DNA from: Yamadazyma tenuis
Lineage: Eukaryota > Ascomycota > Pichiomycetes > Serinales > Debaryomycetaceae
Length of the DNA: 64,000 bases
Direction of reading: 5' to 3'
Assembly: GCF_029203305.1 (NCBI RefSeq)
Contig: NC_089466.1
Coordinates: forward strand, 248,001-312,000
How positions within the stretch are numbered: position 1 is the first letter of the stretch; the number at the start of each line of letters is the position of its first letter. Under the pieces are notes generated by a model, which was given only the letters and a program-made list of their open reading frames with translations, did not search any database and was not told the DNA's origin. Positions 19,015-27,915 of the stretch are shown piece by piece. A program made the translations under genes and the position numbers.

Positions 19015-21423
19015 ATGGCTGATATACCCACAGAAGAGCTTTTGAATTTCAAAGGGCTGGGGTCGGGATTAGTAGCTCCTAGTGCTACTCTTAGTATGAA
19101 CCTAACGAAGGCCTCTAGTACCAGTTTGAACACTAATGATATGGCCATTTCTCACAATCCAGTACCTTCCCATTTATCACAATCAAGAGCAAGATCTTCT
19201 AGTGCTAATAAGGTGAGTTTTAAACGGCTCAAAACTCACTCCTCCAAATACAGAAACGAAGAGCATTCATTGAAGCAATTGGAATTTTCCAAAGCTTTGG
19301 TTCATGAAGCAATTGACTTGGTATTCAACTCTGAGCCATTGAAGTATGGTTACAGCTTTTACTACCAAAAAGTTGAAGCTATTTGCAAGTACAAACATGC
19401 AGAACAATCCAAACTTGCAGAACACTTGAAGGGGAAGATTGAGGACCACTTTTTCCTGGTCGTCAAACCAAAAGTATTTGAACTTGTACATTCCCATAAT
19501 CTCGATGTAAAGCAGTTCATTTCAGACCTCCTAAAGGTGTATGAGAAATGGGAATCAAAACTCAGACTTCTTGGGAAATTGTTCTTGTACCTAGATAGAA
19601 GCTATTTACTTCAGCACCCCAACAAGAAAGTCATACTAGAATTGGGACTTGAGTTATATGTGGACAACCTTCTTGCCGATCCAATAGAGGAAGGTATAAT
19701 CACCATAGACCGCTACACGTCATACTTGTCTCAGTGTCTACGTAGCGAGGTCCAAGAGGATCTAGCCCTTGCTGAAGTATTTTCCAGAATGCTTATAAAG
19801 CTAAATTTCAGCCAGAAAATCAAGTTGGATAATAAAATCATCAGTCTGTGTTTGAATTTAGCCAAAGACTTAAGAGAAGTATGGTCTCAAGATTATGATG
19901 ATTACGTTCACAAGACTTTGAAAAAAATATCTAAGATAATTACATTTTTCAAAGAATGTGGACAACCTAAAGACTTTTGTGAAAAACTACTAATTCAGCT
20001 CAAATGGGTCACCATATTCTTTGACTTCAACGAGGTCATTCTGCACTGTTTACCTTATATGCTATCGAGCGAGAATGGATTACAGTTATCCATGATTTAT
20101 AATTTTTGTGAACTTACTCCTAAGGAATACAGCATTGACTCTATTCCTATTTTTGTTTTGCACTGGGGAAAGATAGTATCACAACAAGTGCAACAGGAGA
20201 TTGACAAGGAACTGGATATTAGTACTGGAAGCGTCATTGTGAATTTGGTGAAGGTATATGAAAAGTATAGAACGGTGGTTGAAACCAAGTTCAAGAAAAA
20301 TGAAAAGTTTGAATTTGAAATCAGACATTCGTTCAGCCGGTCTATCAATGCCTCTAGGAAGACGAATTCCTTGATAATAAGCCATTTGTGTAAGTACAGT
20401 GATACTTTCTTCAAGACTAAGAAGGCCGGTATTACCTATGACGAATTTGAAGCTCACTTCATGGTTATCTTCAAGTTTTTGAACAATAAAACTGACTTTA
20501 TTGTAAATTACAAAAATCAGTTATCACGGAGGTTGTTACTCAGTAGAAACTCATCTATTGTGCTTGAAAAGAAATTGGTAGACTCCATAACTAGTATTGT
20601 GGGTGAAAATGATGATTCCATTGGATTGAACGTGATGTTTAAAGATTTGGCTAAATCTCAAGAGAAATACTCTCATTTGAAAGGTCTTGGTAACGACTCG
20701 ATTGAATTTAATGGATTGATATTGGAGAAAAAGCATTGGCCTGAGGTTCCTAAACAAGATAGCAGTGTCATTCTTCCGCCCAGCCTTCTGATGTTAATTG
20801 AATCATTCAATAATCTCTATAAGAGCCTGGATGAAAAGTTGAAAAATCATTCTTTAGACTGGGGCTGTTATAATCTACACCAGCTTTTGATTTCATGTCA
20901 TTTTAATGGAGGTGCATATGAACTTAATGTGAATTTACTCCAGGCTATAGTGATATTGTTATTCAACGACAAAGATACGATCACCATGGATGAACTTATT
21001 CAGCAGTCAAACTTGGATGTAAAGCTTCTTCGAAGAATTATCCTTTCATTATCGGATAAGTATAAAATCCTCATTGAGGATGGAGACCTTATTAGGTTCA
21101 ACCACAGCTTCACTGATAAGTCTAAAAAGTTGAAAATTCCTTTACCAAGAGACAGGGATATTGGAAGTAGTACTTCTAATATCCCAGGTGACGATAAAAT
21201 AACCACCAGAAATCGGGACACTGAAATAAGATCTGTAATCGTCAGTATCATCAAGGTTGACACAAAAATTCTCTTTACCGACTTGATAAATAAGGCGATA
21301 GAGACTGTGAGCAAAAAGGGCCCAGTATCCATTCAAGATATCAAGAGCAATATCGAATTTTTGATTACAAAAGAGTACATTACAAGAGATACGGATAACG
21401 TGACATTAACCTACGTTCCCTAG
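19015..21423 (+). CDS. Cullin (E3 ubiquitin ligase scaffold)
   Basis: An 802-aa cullin. After a Ser-rich disordered N-terminus of about 60 residues come cullin repeats (for example LGKLFLYLDRSYLLQ, a Cul3/Cul4/Rtt101-like block). The cullin homology domain follows, and a C-terminal winged-helix region has the neddylation-site context RDTEIRSVIVSIIKV and the ending IEFLITKEYITRD. Cullins hold substrate adaptors and the RING protein of ubiquitin ligases. The N-terminal repeat pattern points away from Cdc53 (Cul1) and towards Cul3 or Rtt101, but I cannot decide which. It is divergent from SHG1 over 67 bp and ends 53 bp before the convergent QCR10 stop. Confidence 0.85.
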   Translation: MADIPTEELLNFKGLGSGLVAPSATLSMNLTKASSTSLNTNDMAISHNPVPSHLSQSRARSSSANKVSFKRLKTHSSKYRNEEHSLKQLEFSKALVHEAIDLVFNSEPLKYGYSFYYQKVEAICKYKHAEQSKLAEHLKGKIEDHFFLVVKPKVFELVHSHNLDVKQFISDLLKVYEKWESKLRLLGKLFLYLDRSYLLQHPNKKVILELGLELYVDNLLADPIEEGIITIDRYTSYLSQCLRSEVQEDLALAEVFSRMLIKLNFSQKIKLDNKIISLCLNLAKDLREVWSQDYDDYVHKTLKKISKIITFFKECGQPKDFCEKLLIQLKWVTIFFDFNEVILHCLPYMLSSENGLQLSMIYNFCELTPKEYSIDSIPIFVLHWGKIVSQQVQQEIDKELDISTGSVIVNLVKVYEKYRTVVETKFKKNEKFEFEIRHSFSRSINASRKTNSLIISHLCKYSDTFFKTKKAGITYDEFEAHFMVIFKFLNNKTDFIVNYKNQLSRRLLLSRNSSIVLEKKLVDSITSIVGENDDSIGLNVMFKDLAKSQEKYSHLKGLGNDSIEFNGLILEKKHWPEVPKQDSSVILPPSLLMLIESFNNLYKSLDEKLKNHSLDWGCYNLHQLLISCHFNGGAYELNVNLLQAIVILLFNDKDTITMDELIQQSNLDVKLLRRIILSLSDKYKILIEDGDLIRFNHSFTDKSKKLKIPLPRDRDIGSSTSNIPGDDKITTRNRDTEIRSVIVSIIKVDTKILFTDLINKAIETVSKKGPVSIQDIKSNIEFLITKEYITRDTDNVTLTYVP

Positions 21424-21476
21424 TAACCCGAAGTTCATGTGTTTATTAAGTTTAATGATAAATAAATGTAAATATT

Positions 21477-21818
21477 TTAGATTGGAATATCTTCTGGATC
21501 TGGGTTATATTCCCAGTGTTGACCAAAATAAGGAATCTTCTTATAGAAAGTGTTTTGAAACAATGGAACCCCTTCAGTGAAAGTGGCAACGGCGGCACCG
21601 GCGGCACCTCCCCATAACACTAAGTTTGGTAAGTATTTCTTAGCAGTTGGGATTGACACACCAGCGAAGCTGGCAATGGATTTGTAGGCTGGACCTCTAA
21701 TGTACTACAAAAAGAAGTTAGTATTTTGTTATACATCTTCAGTAACACCGTGTGATGCCAATTGTGATACCACATGGCTCGTTACAATTATCTTTTAAGC
21801 TTGACATACTGAAACCAT
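21477..21818 (-). CDS. QCR10: Cytochrome bc1 complex subunit 10 (Qcr10), two exons
   Basis: A 78-aa single-pass inner-membrane subunit of respiratory complex III. Exon 1 is only nine bases (21818-21810, ATG GTT TCA). The intron (21809-21705, 105 nt) has a GTATGT donor, a TACTAAC branch point (plus-strand 21717-21723) and a TTTTTGTAG acceptor. Exon 2 is 21704-21477. The joined protein starts MVSYIRGPAYKSI, continues with LPNLVLWGGAAGA and TEGVPLFQNTFYKKIPYFG, and aligns over its length with Saccharomyces Qcr10 (77 aa, whose gene also has an early intron). An ATG-less frame of exon 2 alone would miss 18 residues. CCAAT and CACGTG motifs upstream fit a respiratory gene. Confidence 0.93.
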
Positions 21819-21863
21819 GCTGTTGAGTATTGATAATTATTTCAGTGTAATTTTCGCACTTCC

Positions 21864-21868
21864 ATTGG
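21864..21868 (-). promoter_or_regulatory. CCAAT box upstream of QCR10
   Basis: On the minus strand AACCAATGG contains CCAAT 46 nt upstream of the QCR10 ATG. This is the binding sequence of the Hap2/3/5 complex, which controls respiratory genes in yeasts. Function is inferred from motif and gene context. Confidence 0.45.
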
Positions 21869-21975
21869 TTGAAAATCAGTCGAAGTGAAGATGGGTCGCG
21901 CACAATCCAAACTGCTAAAAGTCTAAGAGGTAGCAAAGACAAACAGTCAACAAAACGTAACAACTCACTTGCTAC

Positions 21976-21981
21976 CACGTG
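21976..21981. promoter_or_regulatory. CACGTG (Cbf1-type E-box) upstream of QCR10
   Basis: A palindromic CACGTG lies about 160 bp upstream of the QCR10 ATG and downstream of the ACP1 stop. Cbf1 and related bHLH factors bind this motif; in CTG-clade yeasts Cbf1 is linked to respiratory and ribosomal genes. The remaining 21819-22138 stretch holds no gene that I can support. Confidence 0.4.
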
Positions 21982-22138
21982 AGGAATCAGCTTGGTATCA
22001 AATCTGTATTTCGTGTAAAAGTATATGAGTTCTACAAACCATAACTTACTCTATGATAGTGTTCTTTTGAAACCTAAAAATACAACAAAATGATTGTTAC
22101 ATGCAACAATGATAGCTCAGTAAGCTTCTTGGTCCCTT

Positions 22139-22540
22139 TTAACAAGCATCTGGTTGGGCCAAGATGTAGTCAATAGTCTGACCAACAGTTTTCAAGGAGT
22201 CAGCTTCGTGATCAGGTATTTGTATGTTAAATTCATGTTCCAATTCCATCACCACTTCTACAACGTCCAAGGAATCCAATCCCAAATCTTGAATAAATGA
22301 GGCTTCTTCTTTCAATTCTTTACCAGAGTCGGCGATTTTTTCATATCCTTCAAGCAATTCAATTATTCTTTCTCTTGCGATCTCTCTGGTTAATTCTGGG
22401 AATCCTGAGTAAAACCGGACACCTTGAGGCTTTTGAAATTGAAGGCTGTTGGATAAAACAGGGTTGAAAATAGCTGGGGAAATGGCTCTTCTGCCTGATG
22501 AGACTCTTGGGAGTTGAGCTTTAATTAATGATCTGAACAT
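22139..22540 (-). CDS. ACP1: Mitochondrial acyl carrier protein Acp1
   Basis: A 133-aa matrix acyl carrier protein of mitochondrial fatty-acid synthesis, also a partner of complex I and of LYR-motif assembly factors. An N-terminal basic, Ser/Arg-rich targeting sequence ([19 protein letters not shown]) precedes a four-helix ACP fold. The phosphopantetheine attachment serine lies in the GLDSLD motif, and the acidic helix [12 protein letters not shown] follows. The frame continues upstream from a TTG, but the ATG at 22540 begins a typical presequence and is chosen. It is divergent from MRPS12 over 487 bp. Confidence 0.93.
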   Translation of the reverse strand: MFRSLIKAQLPRVSSGRRAISPAIFNPVLSNSLQFQKPQGVRFYSGFPELTREIARERIIELLEGYEKIADSGKELKEEASFIQDLGLDSLDVVEVVMELEHEFNIQIPDHEADSLKTVGQTIDYILAQPDAC

Positions 22541-23027
22541 TCTGAGTGTATGTAATGAGAATTCTTTGATTTTTGAGTGGTCGACTGACAATGCGAATGC
22601 GAATGCAATCAAGTGTGATTTTTTTACCCGGCGCAGACGAAGTAAGACTGATTTAGAAAAGGTAATGTTGTACCTACATTGTAGAGAAAGTGTCTTAACA
22701 TAATATCAATGATTTCGAAGTTCCTTTACAAGTTTCAATAATTTTCAGTAATTATTGCGTATTTTACTGAAGGTTTTCTCTCTTTAACCCTCAAATATGC
22801 ATGCATTCTTCCAAATCTTGTTGGAAACTTCTTGATCTTTGCCTACCAGTTCTTGTGGATATTTCAACTAAAAGAATACTTTATATGTATGTGCTTACTC
22901 CTTCTCGGTGGGATGGGACGTAGTCATTTATCTTATGTACCAGTTTATTGGGTGTGCGCACGCTGCCACTTCAAATTGTCGCACTACCCAATGTAAATTT
23001 TTCATCTTGGTCAAGGCCGACTTTAAT
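22541..23027. promoter_or_regulatory. Divergent promoter of ACP1 and MRPS12
   Basis: An intergenic region between two mitochondrial protein genes. AT-rich with an ATGCATGCAT-type alternating stretch near 22797-22805. No gene is seen. Confidence 0.4.
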
Positions 23028-23543
23028 ATGTTCAGATCTTTAATAAGCGGTATAAAGGTGGTTAAACCTGCATTACTGTCCACGAACTACGTTTCTAGCA
23101 TAAAGCAAAACGTCGGTATTCAAACTTCCCTTATTCCACAAGCCTTCAACTACCAGAAAAGGTATGCCACCTTAAACCAGATTAAGAGTGGAAAACAAGG
23201 CATACCAAATAAACCATATATTCCAGGAGCTCCTCACTTACAGGGAAACCCATTCAAGAAAGGGGTTGTGTTGAGAGTGATGATTGTGAAACCAAAGAAA
23301 CCTAACTCGGCTCAAAGAAAATGTTGCAGAGTAAGATTGACTAATGGGAATGTTATTACAGCTTTAATACCGGGAGAAGGACATAATTTACAAGAGCATC
23401 ATGTTGTGTTGGTGAGAGGCGGAAAGGTTCAAGATTTACCAGGAGTGAACTATAAGCTTGTGAGAGGAGCATACGATTTAAATGGTGTAGCGAATAGGGC
23501 TACTTCTAGATCAAAGTATGGAGTAAAGAAACCTCAACAGTGA
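23028..23543 (+). CDS. MRPS12: Mitochondrial ribosomal protein uS12m
   Basis: A 171-aa small-subunit mitochondrial ribosomal protein, decoding-centre protein S12. A basic presequence begins [16 protein letters not shown]. The body carries the invariant S12 motifs [39 protein letters not shown] and [12 protein letters not shown]. The frame is open for 40 codons upstream from a GTG, with no ATG except one in an unlikely context; the ATG at 23028 gives a normal targeting sequence. It ends 74 bp from the convergent ARC35 stop. Confidence 0.95.
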   Translation: MFRSLISGIKVVKPALLSTNYVSSIKQNVGIQTSLIPQAFNYQKRYATLNQIKSGKQGIPNKPYIPGAPHLQGNPFKKGVVLRVMIVKPKKPNSAQRKCCRVRLTNGNVITALIPGEGHNLQEHHVVLVRGGKVQDLPGVNYKLVRGAYDLNGVANRATSRSKYGVKKPQQ

Positions 23544-23617
23544 TTGGTGGTTATACCTTTAAATTTTGTAAATAACTAGCTTCACATATAATGTATATAT
23601 AGAATAAGGATTTCATT

Positions 23618-24625
23618 TCAACCTCTACCGACTTCAAATCTTCTTCCACTGGCTGTTTTTCTATTTTCAATCAACTTTCCTTCATCATCAACGTTTTCAG
23701 GCTTGGCCCTATTCAAAACTTTCAAGAACTCCTTGACTCTAAATCTCATTCGTGAATGCATGTAGGCTTTGGCACACTTGATGTGGTAGTGGAAATAGTT
23801 TCTGAAGAACTGAATGTGAGAAATGCAATTCTGTCTTCTATCACCTTTGACTAGATGCCTAGGGAAGAGGACAAATGTAACATACCCTTTATTGTCATCA
23901 GCACGTCCTTGAATTACATTCCTTATATCAAGAGGGGGCTCAATGTGGGAGTACAATACTTGTGGAGCAGTTTGAACCGTTCTTCTTCTGGCATCAACAA
24001 ATTCTTGCAAAAACACTCTACCAAAGATCTTGTCAGTTTCATCCTTGAAAATCGTTGAAAAGATGACAGTGACTCTATCGAAAGACGGTTTGATGTAAAT
24101 ACTTTCATCCAACCCTCTGTAGTTGATAGTCAAAATTGATTCATTTTCCAATTCTTGTTTAACCTCCTCAGAATAAACATTGGAATTGGCATATGTTTCG
24201 GCCAACTCATCGTATCTGCTAAACGCTTTTTCAAAAGGGGCTGCAATAGAGTTTCTCTTTAAGTTTGCAAGTTCGGAGACTAATTCCTCTTTGAACTCGA
24301 CATCTTCTTTCTGTGCTACACTCAAGTCCAACACAAATGAAAAGTCGTAACCAGCTTCAGTTTCAATCTTTTGTAACACCTTGTTGAACTTGGCATATTT
24401 TGCTTCTAAGTATTCCTCAACGCCATAGTTGACTAAATCCAGCCAACATTTAACGTAAATTGAAACAACTACCAAGTGTTTAGCTGTCGAGTTGGAGACT
24501 TGATAGGTTGTGAAGTCGAAGTCAGTGAAGGTTCTTTGGATACCTTTTAAGCTTTCTATTTCTGTGCTAAGGCACTCTCTGATTGTTTTTTCCAACAACA
24601 AATTACTCAGTTCAATCTGTAACAT
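23618..24625 (-). CDS. ARC35: Arp2/3 complex subunit Arc35 (ARPC2)
   Basis: A 335-aa subunit of the Arp2/3 actin-nucleating complex, which builds cortical actin patches for endocytosis. The sequence follows ARPC2 over its whole length: DFDFTTYQVSNS, INYRGLDESIYIKPSFDRV, FLQEFVDARRR, TAPQVLYSHIEPP, YVTFVLFPRH and YFHYHIKCAKAYMHSRMR. Length is close to the Saccharomyces protein (342 aa). Confidence 0.94.
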   Translation of the reverse strand: MLQIELSNLLLEKTIRECLSTEIESLKGIQRTFTDFDFTTYQVSNSTAKHLVVVSIYVKCWLDLVNYGVEEYLEAKYAKFNKVLQKIETEAGYDFSFVLDLSVAQKEDVEFKEELVSELANLKRNSIAAPFEKAFSRYDELAETYANSNVYSEEVKQELENESILTINYRGLDESIYIKPSFDRVTVIFSTIFKDETDKIFGRVFLQEFVDARRRTVQTAPQVLYSHIEPPLDIRNVIQGRADDNKGYVTFVLFPRHLVKGDRRQNCISHIQFFRNYFHYHIKCAKAYMHSRMRFRVKEFLKVLNRAKPENVDDEGKLIENRKTASGRRFEVGRG

Positions 24626-24757
24626 TTTCAGAATCTGTGTTTCGTTGACACTTTATTGATCAGGGATTTAACAATTCAAGTGCGAGTGCGAGTGGGATTT
24701 TCATTTGCAGGTCGCAGCAGGATGCAAAACGAGAGCAATAACATACATTTTTATCTA

Positions 24758-26653
24758 TCAACGATTAACGAAGCTACGGTTGTTGGTAAAAAGACCACCT
24801 CTATGAAGAGCTGGGGCTCTGACTTTACCCTTTAAGATCGAGCTCACATTCTCTCTTGGTTTGTTTCCAGATCTATTGAGCTTCTTCTCGAGTTGCAGCT
24901 TGTTGATACGTTCCTTAACGTATGCCTCAAAGCTAGCCATTGGTGTGTCCTTATACTTGACAAGCCAGGGATGTTCAAGTAAATCTTGGTAGCTAGGTCT
25001 TAAATCGGGATTCTTATTCAAGCAAGATTGCACAAATTGTTGAGCTTCTTTGCTGAACAAATTTGCATCTAATTTAGGTGGTTCACCATCAACCATTGCA
25101 CTCAATTGTGAGAAAATGTTTTCGTAAGTCTCAGCCGGGTAGGGATAATTACCCTTGGCTATTTCTAAGATGGTCAATCCTAAGGACCAAATATCCGATT
25201 GCACTGAATAAGTATTGTCATCAGGATTCATAGTCTTGATTCTCTCTGGAGCCATATAACTTTGACAACCGATATTGGTTTTGGCGAGTGATGAAACTAA
25301 ATTACCACTGACACCAAAATCGCAAAGCTTCACCTTCCCATTAGAGTTCACCAAAATGTTTGTGGGCTTCACGTCTCTATGAATAATGTTGTGATTATCC
25401 TTTAATTCTTTCAATCCTCTAATGATACACTCCGAAATATATGCCAAATGACTTTCATCTTTAATGCCCACGTCTTTCTCGTAAACCTTATCCAAAGATT
25501 CACCGTCCATATTCTCAATGCACATATAAACAGCACCTTCGACGAAGAAGGCTCCATAAAAATCCACAATGTATGGAGAATGACACTTGTGGAGAACTTC
25601 TAATTCCATTAAAATCTGGGTGAATTTAGATTCATCAAGCTCTAACCGAACTTCTTTCATGGCCATTAATACACCAGTGGGCTTATGTAGAACCTTCGAC
25701 ACAGTACCATAATTACCTCTTCCCAACTCTTCGATGAACTGCAATTGATCTAAAGATATACGGAAGGAAGTCCCAGAAGAGAAGTCGATACCTGTAGAAT
25801 TTAAAGATGCTTTCCCCGTGAACTTTAAAGAACCCGATTTTATGTCAATATACTTGGAGTAATTGGCAAAAAGCCCTTGCAATTGTGGTTGTCTAGGCTC
25901 ATTGTTCTGGTTGGCAATAGTGTTATCATTGCTCTTAGTTTCATTACTGTCATTAGGGTTATTGTCGTTACTATTAGGTCTGGATGAAGTCCGAGAAGAG
26001 TCTTCAGACAAATTCAACTTGAAGTTCGGTTTCTTCTTTCTTTCTGATAGTCTTCGAGATATCTCCCCAGATGATTTTGGACCAGATCTATCTTCATTCA
26101 ACATCACAGGTGGACTTAAAGTATCTGGAGATCTGTCGGGGGTTCTATCGTTGATATTCATTTTCAAGCCTCCTCGTCTTTGAGACAACGAAGGTTTGAG
26201 ACCAGATTCGAGCATATCTTTGGCAGCGTTCAAGCCCATATTTGCAACCAATCCTGGGCCCTCAGTTGCATCATTAGTGGATAGAGATCTCAATTGTTGA
26301 GAAGGTAAGGGAGGAATTGGAGGTAGGCTCTTTTCGATCGGTTTAATACTTGGATCCGATTTGATAAAGTCTTCGTCCATATTGGTATTCAACTTCCCTG
26401 AACGCTTCTGTTGAAAAGCCATGATTCTGGCTTGAATATCGCTGTTTAATTGCGAGTGGCTTGGAGTGATCATAGGGCTGGTAGGAGTATTCACTAGGGA
26501 ATGTGACTGAGTTGGTGTGATGGCCTTGGGAGAGACCTCCTTGGAGTTGGAGCCCAGTGAAGAGGACGAGGTTGAAGCGGTCCGAATGGCCAACCCGCTT
26601 AACTGTTTGGATAAGTCGTTGGAATTGTAGTTGGAGTTGGAGTTGGACATCAT
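24758..26653 (-). CDS. PBS2: HOG-pathway MAP kinase kinase Pbs2
   Basis: A 631-aa MAPKK and scaffold that activates Hog1 in osmotic stress. The N-terminal 300 residues are Ser/Pro/Asn-rich and disordered, with Pro-rich segments (for example SLPPIPPLP) that could bind the SH3 domain of Sho1. The kinase domain runs from about 305 (LGRGNYGTVSKV) through the catalytic loop HRDVKPTN and DFGVSG to about 570. The activation segment LAKTNIGCQSYMAPERI has the Ser and Thr phosphorylated by upstream kinases. The neighbours give no functional link. Two adjacent ATGs start the gene (26653 and 26650). Confidence 0.94.
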   Translation of the reverse strand: MMSNSNSNYNSNDLSKQLSGLAIRTASTSSSSLGSNSKEVSPKAITPTQSHSLVNTPTSPMITPSHSQLNSDIQARIMAFQQKRSGKLNTNMDEDFIKSDPSIKPIEKSLPPIPPLPSQQLRSLSTNDATEGPGLVANMGLNAAKDMLESGLKPSLSQRRGGLKMNINDRTPDRSPDTLSPPVMLNEDRSGPKSSGEISRRLSERKKKPNFKLNLSEDSSRTSSRPNSNDNNPNDSNETKSNDNTIANQNNEPRQPQLQGLFANYSKYIDIKSGSLKFTGKASLNSTGIDFSSGTSFRISLDQLQFIEELGRGNYGTVSKVLHKPTGVLMAMKEVRLELDESKFTQILMELEVLHKCHSPYIVDFYGAFFVEGAVYMCIENMDGESLDKVYEKDVGIKDESHLAYISECIIRGLKELKDNHNIIHRDVKPTNILVNSNGKVKLCDFGVSGNLVSSLAKTNIGCQSYMAPERIKTMNPDDNTYSVQSDIWSLGLTILEIAKGNYPYPAETYENIFSQLSAMVDGEPPKLDANLFSKEAQQFVQSCLNKNPDLRPSYQDLLEHPWLVKYKDTPMASFEAYVKERINKLQLEKKLNRSGNKPRENVSSILKGKVRAPALHRGGLFTNNRSFVNR

Positions 26654-27269
26654 GTAGTGATGGTTTTAAAAATACAGAAAAATGCAATGAGTATCTTTAC
26701 AATGGGAATTAAAATAAGGAACGAACACTCTTGAAAAGCATGTAATCACCTGAGTCTTCTTTACAAAAAAACCGGTATGAAATTGATAAGACCAACTTTG
26801 AAAGGGGTGCAACAGTTGATTACTCAACACAAAAAAAGGTGCCGGACTAACACTAAAACAATGTATCAGTTTAAAAGGAGTGCTATCACCGACTCTCTTA
26901 GCTATTGATCGCAAAGCTAGTTGTAGAAGGCAAAAAATAGGCAAGGATCTGGTATGCCGATGTAACTCAGTGAGTAATCACAGCAAGTTTGACTTGATAT
27001 GCAACAAGGAGGAAAAGGTGGAGGAGTCAAGGAAACTGTCGATGTCAGATGAACAGCAAAGATATCACGAACGCCTTGGATTGATCAATACCAAATATTC
27101 AGGTAATGAATGGATAAATCAAAAGGATCAATAGCAATGTATCAATCAAACAAAAGATATTTTCTACGAATTCGACCCTAATATCTCACAAATGTTCCCA
27201 AATACCACAATTAAGTTTTCTGAGCAATTCCGGTTTCAACAATGAAAACAAAAGCTCTTGTTAGGGTAC
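26654..27269. other. Intergenic region upstream of PBS2
   Basis: This holds the PBS2 promoter and the 3' flank of the small minus-strand gene. A plus-strand frame at 26880-27134 has an internal ATG at 27042 giving only 30 residues, whose beginning is faintly like the SF3b5/Ysf3 N-terminus. No second exon could be found, so it is not called as a gene. Confidence 0.4.
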
Positions 27270-27530
27270 CTAACCTTGTGCACGACTGAACTCGGACAAT
27301 ATTAATGAGATTACGATAGTACTGGTTAAGAGGCTTTTATAAACAGGTTTAAACGGTGGGGGTGTATAAGGGCTCTTCGCTTTGGTATCGAGTCGTGCTC
27401 TGGTACCCTCCTTGGTCAAAACGAGATATTTTTGGTTCTCTAATTTTAGATAATAAGCTGTTATTTTTGACACATCCTGAAACCACAAAGCACTAATTTC
27501 AGTTCGTACCCTTATTTTGGACATAGACAT
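27270..27530 (-). CDS. Small hypothetical protein, possible tail-anchored membrane protein
   Basis: An 86-codon frame with a proper ATG (MSMSKIRVRTE). It has a basic N-terminal half, a Pro-rich PYTPPPFKP segment, and one hydrophobic stretch close to the C-terminus (SLLTSTIVISLILSEF) that could be a tail anchor. I do not recognise a family. It lies alone between PBS2 and REV3 with room for its own promoter on the right. It could be a real small mitochondrial or ER protein or a chance frame. Confidence 0.4.
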   Translation of the reverse strand: MSMSKIRVRTEISALWFQDVSKITAYYLKLENQKYLVLTKEGTRARLDTKAKSPYTPPPFKPVYKSLLTSTIVISLILSEFSRAQG

Positions 27531-27915
27531 TTCTTTTGCCCTTTGTTGATTATTGTTGGGTATTCAGGAGTGTTGAGAATTGTTTATAAAATTACTTGGT
27601 TTTCAGGTACACGCCACTAAGTACAATTCGAAGGAACACGCCTGTATATCTCAACAATAGAAACTATTTGCCCGGGCCGGGTCAGGTGACCGGAGGTGTG
27701 GTAGTTGGAGTTCTGGTTGTTAAGAAGTGGTTTTATAGTCAATCATATATTGGCTGCAAGCTGCTTTACAGTGTCTATATCTCTTCTATATTACCTTAAT
27801 CTCTGATTCTGGTTTTGTTGGTGACCTGCACGCTTCTACTTTTCTTTTTGATTCAGGTAACTTGCAGCCTTTTTAAATTCTGTCAAAGTCGCGAAAACCA
27901 TAAATTATTTCTGTA
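27531..27915. promoter_or_regulatory. Divergent intergenic region before REV3
   Basis: 385 bp between the small minus-strand gene and REV3. A plus-strand frame at 27596-27799 begins with TTG and has no family signature. I see nothing I can name. Confidence 0.35.

Noticed and set aside
21970..22100. Apparent splice signals (GTAAGT, GTGAGT, TTTTTAG) upstream of QCR10
   Set aside because: They do not join in frame with QCR10 exon 2, whereas the GTATGT donor after the nine-base exon does and has a perfect branch point.
27042..27134. 30-codon frame whose start resembles the SF3b5/Ysf3 N-terminus
   Set aside because: No downstream exon with the family's conserved Trp and Gly-His blocks is present on either strand, and the possible donor is GTAATG without a branch point.
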